64,000 bases of DNA, taken from assembly GCA_963776195.1 (NCBI GenBank), contig CAVZMO010000039.1, forward strand, positions 39,939-103,938, given 5' to 3'. Below the pieces are notes generated by a model. It had not been told where the DNA came from and ran no database searches. It worked only from the letters and a program-made list of their open reading frames with translations. Shown here piece after piece: positions 18,294 to 26,796 of the stretch. Every line of letters starts with the position of its first letter. Position 1 is the stretch's first letter. This DNA is from CAVZMO01 sp963776195 (lineage in GTDB: Bacteria; Nitrospirota; Thermodesulfovibrionia; Thermodesulfovibrionales; SM23-35). The translations under genes were made by a program, and so were the position numbers.

Positions 18294-21120
18294 ATGCCGA
18301 AGGATTATAAGGATACCCTGAACCTGCCTCAGACCGGCTTCCCGATGAAGGCCAATCTTACCCAGAGGGAGCCTGAGATACTCAGGTTCTGGGAAGAGAA
18401 AAGGCTCTATGAAAAATCTGCAGGAAAAGGGAAAGAACGGCGGGCATTACATTCTTCACGACGGCCCTCCGTATGCGAACGGCCACATCCACATCGGCCA
18501 TGCATTAAACAAGATACTCAAAGACATCATCGTCAAATACAGATCGATGAAGAGGATTCTATTCTCCATATATCCCCGGTTGGGACTGCCATGGTCTGCC
18601 GATAGAACTCCAGGTCGACAAGAATCTCGGGGACAAGAAAGACAAGTTCGATATCCTCGAAAAGAGAAAGCTCTGCAGGGAATATGCGGCAAAATTCGTC
18701 GATATCCAGAGAGATGAATTCAAGAGACTCGGTGTGTTCGGTGACTGGCAGAAGCCTTACCTCACCATGTCCAATTCGTATGAAGCAACGATCGTAAGGG
18801 AATTCTGTAAATTTGTCGAATCCGGATACTGTATATAAAGGGAAAAAGCCTGTGCACTGGTGCCCTTCCTGCGTTACAGCTCTCGCCGAGGCGGAGGTCG
18901 AATACGGGGACAAAGAATCGCCGTCCGTATTCGTGAAATTTGCCCTTGATGATGAAACCGTAGGAAAGGTTTTTCCCGATCTCAAAGGGAAAAGTGTGTT
19001 TGCAATAATATGGACCACAACCCCTTGGACGCTCCCTGCAAACCTGGCTATTGCATTTCATCCCGATTTTGAGTACGCGGCTGTTGAAGAAGGCAGTGAA
19101 GTATTCCATTGTCGCCGAAGGCAGGCTGGAGGCGCTCAGGGAGAAAATCGGTCTTAAGGGAGACATCGTTTTAAGGATTCCCGGCAAAAAACTTGAAGGC
19201 ATGCAGGCACTCCATCCCTTTATCCAGAGGAAATCTCTCATGGTTTTGGCGGAATTCGTGTCATTGGAAGAAGGTACGGGGATAGTCCACATCGCACCCG
19301 GCCACGGAGAGGATGACTATGAGATCGGCCTGAAATACGGGCTTGATATCTATGCTCCGGTGGATGACCGCGGGAAGTTCACATTTACCGGGCCCGAACA
19401 GGAGTCACCCTTGCAGGGCAAGTTTGTCTTCAAGGCGAATGCGGAGATTATAGAGATTCTGAAAAATAAGAACGCACTCTTAAAAGAAGAGAAGATCGTC
19501 CATTCCTATCCCCATTGCTGGCGGTGCAAGAAACCTGTTATCTTCCGGGCCACTGCGCAGTGGTTTATATCTATGGAAAAGAACGGACTGAGAGAAAAAG
19601 CCCTTTCGGAGATAGAAAAGGTTTCCTGGGTCCCGAAATGGGGCAGGGACAGGATTCACGGCATGGTCTCAAACAGGCCTGACTGGTGTATTTCGAGACA
19701 GAGGGCGTGGGGGGTACCGATAACGATTCTCAGGTGTGAAAGCTGCGAAGAGTTTGTGACGGATCCCGCTATATTGTCGAAAATAGTCAAGCTGGTCGAA
19801 GCCCACAGCGCCGATATCTGGTTTATGAAGAGCGCAGAGGAATTTCTGCCTTCCGACTATACCTGCACAAAATGCGGAAGCACAAAATTTGCAAAAGAGA
19901 TGGACATCCTCGACGTCTGGTTCGACTCGGGTGTGAGTCATGCCGCGGTCATGGAAGCCGATGAGAGGCTTTCCTGGCCGGCAGACATGTATCTCGAGGG
20001 AAGCGACCAGCACAGGGGATGGTTCCAGAGTTCGCTCCTTGCGTCGGTGGGGACAAGAGGGAAGGCCCCTTACAGGACAGTCCTCACGCACGGCTTTGTC
20101 GTCGACGGCCAGGGCAAGAAGATGTCGAAATCCCTCGGCAACGTTGTTGCGCCGCAGGAGGTCATAAAGGGCAACGGAGCAGAGATACTGAGATTGTGGG
20201 TTTCGGCAGAGGACTATAAAGACGACATAAGGATATCAAGGGAAATCCTCGACAGGCTGACGGAAGCCTATAGAAAGATAAGGAATACCTGCAGGTTTCT
20301 GCTCGGCAATATCTATGACTTCGACGGCGGAGACTACGGCAAAGACCTGCTGGAGATAGACAGATGGGCGATGAGCAGGTTACAAACGTTTACGAGGAAG
20401 GTCACCTCTGCTTACGAGAGCTTTGATTTCCATGAAGTCTTTCACAGCATTTATAATTTTTGTATTGTCGATATGAGCTCCTTCTATCTTGATGTGCTGA
20501 AAGACAGGCTTTACACTTTCAAAGCAGACTCGGCAGAGAGGCGCGCGGCCCAATGGGTCCTCGCTCAGATACTCTCAACCATGACGAGATTAATGTCGCC
20601 GGTCCTTTCGTTCACTGCGGAAGAGGTCTGGCAGAACCTAAAGCAAAGCGCGGAGCGCATGGCGCAGAGAGGTCAAGGCATCGAGGACTCTGTATTCCTT
20701 TCCTCATTCCCTGAGGTCGATGAAAGACATTGTGATGACGAACTTGAGAAGAAATGGGATGCTCTGTTCTTATTGCGCAGTGAAGTAAATAAGGCCCTTG
20801 AGATCAAGAGGGCCGAGAGGTTTCTGGGGAACTCCCTCGAGGCAAAGATCATAATCCGTCTCCCCGAGAAATACAAAGCCCTCATTTCAAAAAATATTGA
20901 TTTCTTGCCGACCTTCTTTATCGTCTCCGCAGTGGAGATTACCGATCAAAGCTTTGAGGGTTCATACGGAAGCTCAGAGATAGAAGGGCTTGAGATAAGG
21001 GTTGAAAGGGCTGCAGGCGGGAAATGCCAGAGGTGCTGGAACTGGAGTGAAGCAGTCGGTACATTCCCTGAAGCGCCCGATGTCTGCGACAGATGCTACA
21101 AGGTTGTAATTAGCAAGTGA
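18294..21120 (+). CDS. ileS: Isoleucyl-tRNA synthetase (four single-base frameshifts)
   Basis: The gene reads as a complete IleRS of about 940 residues once one extra base is removed at each of four places: the A5 run at 18412-18416, 18553, 18830 and 19106/19107. Visible landmarks are DGPPYANGHIHIGHALN (HIGH), the editing domain with TTPWTLPAN, DWCISRQRAWGVP, GWFQSS, KMSKSLGN and a C-terminal zinc site (CQRCWNW and CDRC). It charges tRNA-Ile and edits Val-tRNA-Ile in the cytoplasm. All four breaks are isolated insertions in an essential gene, so sequence error is likely. The stop overlaps the lspA start (TGATG). Confidence 0.93.
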
Positions 21121-21563
21121 TGAAAAAAACCGCCTATGTCTTGCTCATTGTCTTATCCGTCGTCGCCCTTGACCAGATAACAAAGAATTTCATCATCAAT
21201 TATCTGTCTCTCTCTGATTCTGTCGAGGTTTTTCCCTTCCTCCATATCATAAATATCAGGAATACCGGCGCCGCCTTCGGCTCATTTAAGGGCCTCGGCA
21301 GCGGTTTTTTCATCGTCGTTTCCCTTGTCGCAATCCTCTTTGTAATAAATCTCCTGAGGAAGAGGATGTATAATTTCTTCGGACTTTCCCTCGTTCTCGG
21401 CGGCGCGATAGGAAACCTTATCGACAGAATACGTTATGGAAAGGTCGTGGATTTCGTCGATTTTAATATCGGCAGCTTCCACTGGCCTGCATTCAACGTG
21501 GCCGACTCGGCCCTCACGGTTGGAATCATCATTATCCTTGTGGTTTCGTTTTTAAGGAAGTGA
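21120..21563 (+). CDS. lspA: Lipoprotein signal peptidase (signal peptidase II)
   Basis: The ATG at 21120 overlaps the ileS stop; an in-frame GTG three bases upstream is possible. The protein has 147 residues and four membrane helices. Conserved motifs are NTGAAFGSF, GNLIDRIRYGKVVDF and NVADSAL; the last two supply the catalytic aspartate pair. LspA removes signal peptides from prolipoproteins after Lgt has lipidated them in the inner membrane. The ileS-lspA pairing is common in bacteria. lgt lies 7 kb downstream. Confidence 0.96.
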   Translation: MKKTAYVLLIVLSVVALDQITKNFIINYLSLSDSVEVFPFLHIINIRNTGAAFGSFKGLGSGFFIVVSLVAILFVINLLRKRMYNFFGLSLVLGGAIGNLIDRIRYGKVVDFVDFNIGSFHWPAFNVADSALTVGIIIILVVSFLRK

Positions 21564-21679
21564 TTTTTTCATGCCGGTCCAATAAATAAGAGACTGCTTT
21601 CCACCTCGGCGGATCCGCTGTGGCTGACGCTTCGCCCTACGGGTCGTAGACTCGCATTGAAGGGTATTTAAGACTACGC

Positions 21680-21708
21680 TTGACAATTTATTTTGGCAGT
21701 TGTAAAGT
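21680..21708 (+). promoter_or_regulatory. Predicted sigma-70 promoter of the kdp operon
   Basis: TTGACA (21680-21685) and TAAAGT (21703-21708) are 17 bases apart, a near-consensus promoter. Transcription would begin just before the riboswitch aptamer, as expected for a 5' leader. Confidence 0.75.
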
Positions 21709-21720
21709 GAAAATCAAATA

Positions 21721-21861
21721 GCAGCCGAGATCCATTCAAAGAATGGATACGGGGGACCCAAGATTTGGGGCGTATTTCCCGGGAAGTCCCCGGGAATAGG
21801 GCACTTCCAGGCCCGAGCCCGACAGCTAACCTCGTAGGCGTTTGGAAGGGCAAGAGGCTGA
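21721..21861 (+). promoter_or_regulatory. c-di-AMP riboswitch (ydaO/yuaA class)
   Basis: The aptamer shows the conserved ydaO core: ATACGGGGGACCCA (21747-21760), TTTGGGGCGTA (21764-21774), AGGCCCGAGCCCGA (21809-21822) and CAGCTAACCTCGTAGGCG (21823-21840). The closing stem P1 can form between CAGCC (21722-21726) and GGCTG (21856-21860), and CTTCCA (21804-21809) pairs with TGGAAG (21843-21848). This class binds cyclic di-AMP, and in Bacillus ligand binding promotes termination upstream of potassium-transport and cell-wall genes. Here the aptamer is followed at once by an intrinsic terminator and the kdp genes, so high c-di-AMP should switch Kdp off. Confidence 0.95.
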
Positions 21862-21867
21862 AATTGA

Positions 21868-21899
21868 AACCGCCGTCTGCCGGCGGTTTTTTATTTTTT
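21868..21899 (+). terminator. Riboswitch expression-platform terminator
   Basis: AACCGCCG (21868-21875), a TCTGC loop and CGGCGGTT (21881-21888) are followed by a T-rich tract to 21899. This is a strong intrinsic terminator seven bases after the aptamer and about 120 bases before the first gene, fitting a transcriptional OFF switch. A short ATG reading frame at 21924 (18 codons) follows an AAGGAGG at 21915-21921, but with only a two-base spacing. Confidence 0.93.
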
Positions 21900-22017
21900 G
21901 TCCCGCCCTTTGGGAAGGAGGATATGTGCCGGTCGAAGGATCTCCCATTTAAAACCATCGAAACATGCGCTATTCTTTAGGCGAAGTACGTAAATATTTT
22001 ATGAAAGGAAGGATAAA

Positions 22018-22320
22018 ATGAAAAAGACATCAATATTTATATTAATGCTTGTTTTGTTTGGGCTTGCGGGGAATTCATCCGCCATTTCACCCATGCCGGA
22101 AGAGGTGAAGCCTGGCCTGACAGCCACTGTTTGTACCATCCATATTGCTTGTATTAAAGACCACGAAAAAGGAATGCCGGAAGAGCAGACAGCGAAATTT
22201 GCTTTCGAAGTCTCTGAAGCGAAAAAGGACGTGCTTGAATGGGTAACCAGGCACGTCAATAACAAGCTGAACGAGCGAAATGTATCCGAATTTAAGATCG
22301 AATGCAAATTTCCAAAATAG
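22018..22320 (+). CDS. Small secreted protein, first gene of the kdp operon
   Basis: This 100-residue protein has a good ribosome site (GGAAGGATAAA) and a signal peptide (residues 1-22, cleavage after SSA). The mature part of about 78 residues has three cysteines (Cys39, Cys45 and Cys96), the first two close together in VCTIHIACIK, and a helical middle. It occupies the place where kdpF usually stands, but is not the single-helix KdpF. It is 27 bases from kdpA and downstream of the riboswitch, so it is probably co-regulated with Kdp. I do not recognise the family. A periplasmic accessory role is only a guess. Confidence 0.72.
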   Translation: MKKTSIFILMLVLFGLAGNSSAISPMPEEVKPGLTATVCTIHIACIKDHEKGMPEEQTAKFAFEVSEAKKDVLEWVTRHVNNKLNERNVSEFKIECKFPK

Positions 22321-22347
22321 GGGGAAAATCTTTTTAGTGGGGTGACT

Positions 22348-24144
22348 ATGCAATACACAAGCATAACTTCTGACATTACACAAATCCTTGCACTGTTAGT
22401 AGTGCTTACGCTCATGGTAAAGCCTTTTGGCGGATATATGAAGAGAGTATACCAGGGAGAAAGAACTTTTCTCAGCCCGGTTCTTGGTCCGCTCGAAAGG
22501 GTCGTTTACAGGATCTCAGGTATCGGACCTGATGCTGAAATGAACTGGAAGCAATATGCTGTCTCGATGCTCATTTTCAACTTTGTAGGACTGGCGGTGA
22601 TGTTTACCATCCTGATGCTGCAACGGTATCTGCCTCTTAATCCTCAGAAATTTCTCGGTTTTTCCTGGGACCTTGCGCTAAACACTGCAGTGAGTTTTGC
22701 TACCAATACCAACTGGCAGGCTTACAGCGGTGAATCCGCAGTCAGCTATTTTTCGCAGGTAGCGGGCCTTGCGGTGCAGAATTTTCTTTCGGCTGCAACA
22801 GGTATGGCTATCCTCATTGCCGTTATCCGCGGGTTTGTCCGTCGGACAGCAGAGACTATAGGCAATTTTTGGGTCGACCTGACGAGGACTGTCCTTTACA
22901 TTCTGTTGCCGATAGCTTTTATCGCGGCACTAGTATTGGTTTCGCAGGGTGTTATCCAGAACTTCAGCCCCTATAAAAGCGTTCCCCTGCTGCAGTCGAG
23001 CAGCTATGAAAAGCCGAAACTCGGCCCAGACGCCAACCCGCTCAAAGACGCAGCCGGAAAGCCGATAAATGAGACGGTAGTTGTAAAAGAGCAGGTATTG
23101 CCGATGGGGCCGGTCGCCTCACAGGAGGCGATTAAGGAATTCGGGACGAACGGCGGTGGATTTTTCAATGCCAACTCAGCCCATCCCTATGAAAATCCGA
23201 CCCCATTTACCAACGTTCTCGAAATCCTTCTGATTCTTTTGATTCCCGCCGCCCTGACGTACACCTTCGGCAGAATGGTCGGCAGCACAAAGCAGGGATG
23301 GGCGATTTACATAGCCATGCTCCTCATCTTTGTCTTTGCGCTCGGCGGACTCTACTTGGCGGAATACCATGGCAATCCTCCGGTGCAGAAACTGGGTATT
23401 CACGGTCCTTACATGGAAGGCAAAGATGTGCGCTTCGGGCTTGGAGGATCCGTCTTATTTTCCACGACAACCACTGCAACATCATGCGGCGCGGTCAATA
23501 ACATGCACGACTCATTAACTCCTCTCGGGGGGATGGTCCCGCTGATGCTCATACTCTTAAGCGAAGTTGTTTTCGGAGGAGTCGGATCAGGCATTTACAG
23601 CATGCTCGCCTTTGTTGTGATCGCGGTGTTCTCAGCCGGCCTCATGATCGGCCGGATCCCTGAATATCTTGGAAAGAAGATCGAGGCAACCGAAATGTGG
23701 ATGTCAGTTATTACGGTCCTTACTGCCGGAGTTGTTATCCTCGTGCTTCTTTCCATAGCACTGATTACCCCCTCAGCCGTGAGTTCCATAGCAAACCCGG
23801 GTCCTCACGGTCTGACCGAAATACTCTATGCCTTTGCCTCTCCAGCTAACAACAACGGCAGCGCATTTGCCGGTCTGAATGCAAATACCGTGTTCTATAA
23901 CCTTATGGGGTCTGTGGCCATGCTTCTGGGAAGATTTGCTCCTGCTGTCGCAGTTCTTGCCATGGCAGGCTCTTTGGCTAAGAAAAAGTGTGTTCCACCC
24001 GGTAAAGGAACGTTGCCGACCGATCAACTCCCCTTCATATTCTGGCTCATTGCCGTCGTCCTGATTGTGGGGGCTTTGACCTTTTTCCCGGCGCTTGCCC
24101 TCGGGCCGATTGTAGAGCATATGATCATGCAGGGAGGTATTTAG
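22348..24144 (+). CDS. kdpA: K+-transporting ATPase subunit A
   Basis: The ATG at 22348 follows AGTGGGGTGACT; an in-frame GTG six bases earlier is less likely. The protein has 598 residues and about ten membrane helices. The potassium-filter repeats are visible as TNTNWQAYSGE, FGTNGGGFFNANSAHP and TTTTATSCGAVNNMHDS. KdpA selects and binds K+ in the high-affinity KdpFABC pump of the inner membrane. kdpB begins three bases after the stop. No kdpF was found. Confidence 0.97.
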   Translation: MQYTSITSDITQILALLVVLTLMVKPFGGYMKRVYQGERTFLSPVLGPLERVVYRISGIGPDAEMNWKQYAVSMLIFNFVGLAVMFTILMLQRYLPLNPQKFLGFSWDLALNTAVSFATNTNWQAYSGESAVSYFSQVAGLAVQNFLSAATGMAILIAVIRGFVRRTAETIGNFWVDLTRTVLYILLPIAFIAALVLVSQGVIQNFSPYKSVPLLQSSSYEKPKLGPDANPLKDAAGKPINETVVVKEQVLPMGPVASQEAIKEFGTNGGGFFNANSAHPYENPTPFTNVLEILLILLIPAALTYTFGRMVGSTKQGWAIYIAMLLIFVFALGGLYLAEYHGNPPVQKLGIHGPYMEGKDVRFGLGGSVLFSTTTTATSCGAVNNMHDSLTPLGGMVPLMLILLSEVVFGGVGSGIYSMLAFVVIAVFSAGLMIGRIPEYLGKKIEATEMWMSVITVLTAGVVILVLLSIALITPSAVSSIANPGPHGLTEILYAFASPANNNGSAFAGLNANTVFYNLMGSVAMLLGRFAPAVAVLAMAGSLAKKKCVPPGKGTLPTDQLPFIFWLIAVVLIVGALTFFPALALGPIVEHMIMQGGI

Positions 24145-24146
24145 TC

Positions 24147-26214
24147 ATGGCGAAACCTGTTAAGAAAAGCAGAGGAATATTTGATCCAAAGCTGCTAAAA
24201 ACAGCGTTCATAGATTCCTTTAAAAAGCTTGACCCACGCGCCCTCTGGAGGAATCCTGTCATGCTGTCGGTTGAAGTGGGCAGCGTGATTACCACAGTCA
24301 ATTTTGTTTTCAATGTGGTTTCAGGAAAAGGAGAACCGGCCTGGTTTACAGGATTTATTTCGGTCTGGCTCTGGCTGACCGTTCTCTTTTCCAACTTTGC
24401 CGAGGCCCTGGCTGAAGGGCGCGGTAAAGCCCGCGCGGAATCCATGAGGAAAACACGCACTGAAATAATGGCGAAAAAGCTGAAAAAGGCTGAACTGGGA
24501 GGAACGTATGAACTCGTTCCCTCTGCTCAACTCCGTAAAGGAGATTTTATATTAGTGGAAATGAATGATTTGATCGCCGGCGATGGTGAAGTAGTTGCAG
24601 GCGCAGCTCTTGTCAACGAAGCCGCCGTAACCGGGGAATCTGCACCGGTGGTGAGGGAATCGGGAGGAGACCGCAGCGCGGTAACCGGCGGCACCCAGGT
24701 AATAGCGAACAGTATTGTTGTACGCATCACGGCAAATCCCGGCGAGACCTTTCTTGATCGGATGATTGCGATGGTGGAAGGGGCGAAACGCCGGAAGACT
24801 CCTAATGAGATCGCTTTAGAGGTGCTCCTGATCGCTTTAACGGTTGTCTTCTTTCTGGTGGTGCTCAATCTCAGCCCATTGTCGATTTACAGCGTAAAGG
24901 CGATGGGGCAAGGACAGCCGGTGACATTGGTGGTACTGGTCTCCTTGTTTGTATGTTTAATACCGACAACAATTGCAGCCCTGCTGCCCGCCATCGGTAT
25001 TGCGGGAATGGACCGCCTGTTCCAGAAGAACGTCATAGCCCTGTCCGGAAGGGCTATTGAGGCCGCCGGAGATGTGAATGTGCTCTTATTGGACAAGACT
25101 GGGACCATTACATTGGGCAACCGGCAGGCGGTCGCTTTCATTCCGGTGGGAGGCCATTCTGAAAAGGAACTGGCTGAGGCAGCATTGATGGCCTCATTGA
25201 CTGATGAGACTCCCGAAGGGACGAAGCATCGTAGTGCTTGCTAAGCAGAAACACGAGCTCCGCATGCGGGAATTGCCCTACAATGCCGAGTCGGTCCCCT
25301 TCAGCGCCGAAACAAGGTTAAGCGGAGTGAATGTTGACAGCGGTGCCTATCGTAAAGGGGCGGATGATTCTATCGTGCGCTTTGTGCAGAACCTGGGCGG
25401 GACCGTTCCGCGGGAACTGGAAGCCTATGTAACAGAGATCGCGCAGTCAGGAGGAACACCCCTTGTGGTGAGCTGTAATGCCGATATTCTGGGAGTCATC
25501 AATCTCAAGGACATACTGAAAGGCGGGATTCAAGAACGCTTTCTCCAGCTGCGAAGAATGGGAATCAAGACAGTCATGATTACCGGCGACAATCCTCTCA
25601 CCGCAGCAGCTATCGCGACAGAGGCGCAGGTGGACGACTTCTTGGCCCAGGCAAAGCCGGAAGACAAGCTCAGGCTCATCCGCGAGAACCAGCAGCAAGG
25701 ATATATGGTAGCGATGACCGGCGACGGTACCAATGACGCGCCTGCACTTGCCCAGGCTGATGTGGCGGTGGCAATGAACACGGGAACCCAGCCTGCGCGG
25801 GAGGCTGCGAACATCATAGACCTGGACAGCAATCCGACAAAGCTTCTTGACATCGTCGAGATAGGCAAGCAGATACTGATGACGCGGGGAACCCTCACTA
25901 CCTTCAGCATCGCAAACGATGTGGCAAAATATTTTGCCATCATCCCTGCCGCCTTTGCCGCAGTCTACCCGCAGTTGGGGATCCTCAACGTGATGCACCT
26001 CGCCAATCCCTTCAGCGCAATCCTTTCTGCCGTCATCTTCAATGCGATTATTATTCCGCTGCTCATCCCCCTTGCATTGAAAGGAACCCCTTACCGGCCG
26101 ATGCCTGCGGAAAGGCTGCTGGTCTATAACCTTTTGATTTACGGGGTGGGAGGGCTTCTGGCCCCCTTTGCAGGGATCAAGCTGATCGACGTATTGATAA
26201 ATGTTTTGATTTGA
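24147..26214 (+). CDS. kdpB: K+-transporting ATPase subunit B (one frameshift)
   Basis: The protein is a P-type ATPase of about 688 residues once one extra G is removed from the GGG at 25218-25220, which restores DETPEGRSIVVLAKQ. Motifs include the phosphorylation loop DKTGTIT, the actuator AAVTGESAPVVRE, MITGDNPLTAAAIA and MTGDGTNDAPALAQADVAVA. KdpB hydrolyses ATP to drive K+ uptake through KdpA. It is the third gene of the riboswitch-led operon, 13 bases before kdpC. The break is probably a sequence error. Confidence 0.95.
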
Positions 26215-26227
26215 AAGGAGCGACTTT

Positions 26228-26792
26228 ATGAAAGAGATAAAAAACGGTGTATTGCTCTTCGTTGCCTTGTCGTTATTGACCGGCGTCCTGTATCCTGCAG
26301 CGGTGACGGTCCTTGCGCAAGTCATGTTTCCGCAGCAGGCGAACGGGAGCATTATGTATATGAGCCGATGGTACGCCAATCGGGTCGTCGTTGATAGGCC
26401 AGCCTTTTTCCGAGCCGAAATACTTCTGGCCGAGACCTTCTGCGACGGCGGATTTCCCTTACAACGCCCTGGCTTCGGGCGGGTCAAATCTGGGCCCTAC
26501 GAATGAAAACCTTATCAAACAGGTTGGAGAAAGGGTGAACAGTCTGAGAGGAGACGGCGTTCAGGGTGCGGTCCCCTCCGATTTGGTCATGGCCTCCGCA
26601 AGCGGCCTCGACCCTCATATAAGCCCTGAAGCCGCATTTTTGCAGATACCCCGAATCGCAAAGGAACGAAAGGTATCGGAGGAGAAGGTACGCGGCCTTG
26701 TCCAGGAGCATCTGGAAGGCCGCCAGTTCGGTTTCCTTGGGGCTCCGAGGGTCAATGTGCTGAAAGTGAATCTTGCACTGGACAAGTTATAA
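26228..26792 (+). CDS. kdpC: K+-transporting ATPase subunit C (one frameshift)
   Basis: The ATG follows AAAGGAGCGACTTT. The protein has one N-terminal membrane helix (about 7-29) and a periplasmic domain. Removing one extra C at 26366 restores DGTPIGSSLIGQPFSEPKYF and then FPYNALASGGSNLGPTN, the KdpC signature, for about 187 residues in all. KdpC stabilises the KdpA-KdpB complex and affects ATP affinity. It ends four bases before the KdpD-like gene. The single-base break is probably an error. Confidence 0.93.
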
Positions 26793-26796
26793 GAAT

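Noticed and set aside
21674..21958. 94-codon minus-strand frame over the riboswitch region
   Set aside because: It is antisense to the conserved aptamer and terminator, whose constraints explain the open frame.
21924..21980. 18-codon leader peptide frame between terminator and first kdp-operon gene
   Set aside because: The Shine-Dalgarno is only two bases from the ATG and the peptide has no regulatory codon run or KdpF-like helix.
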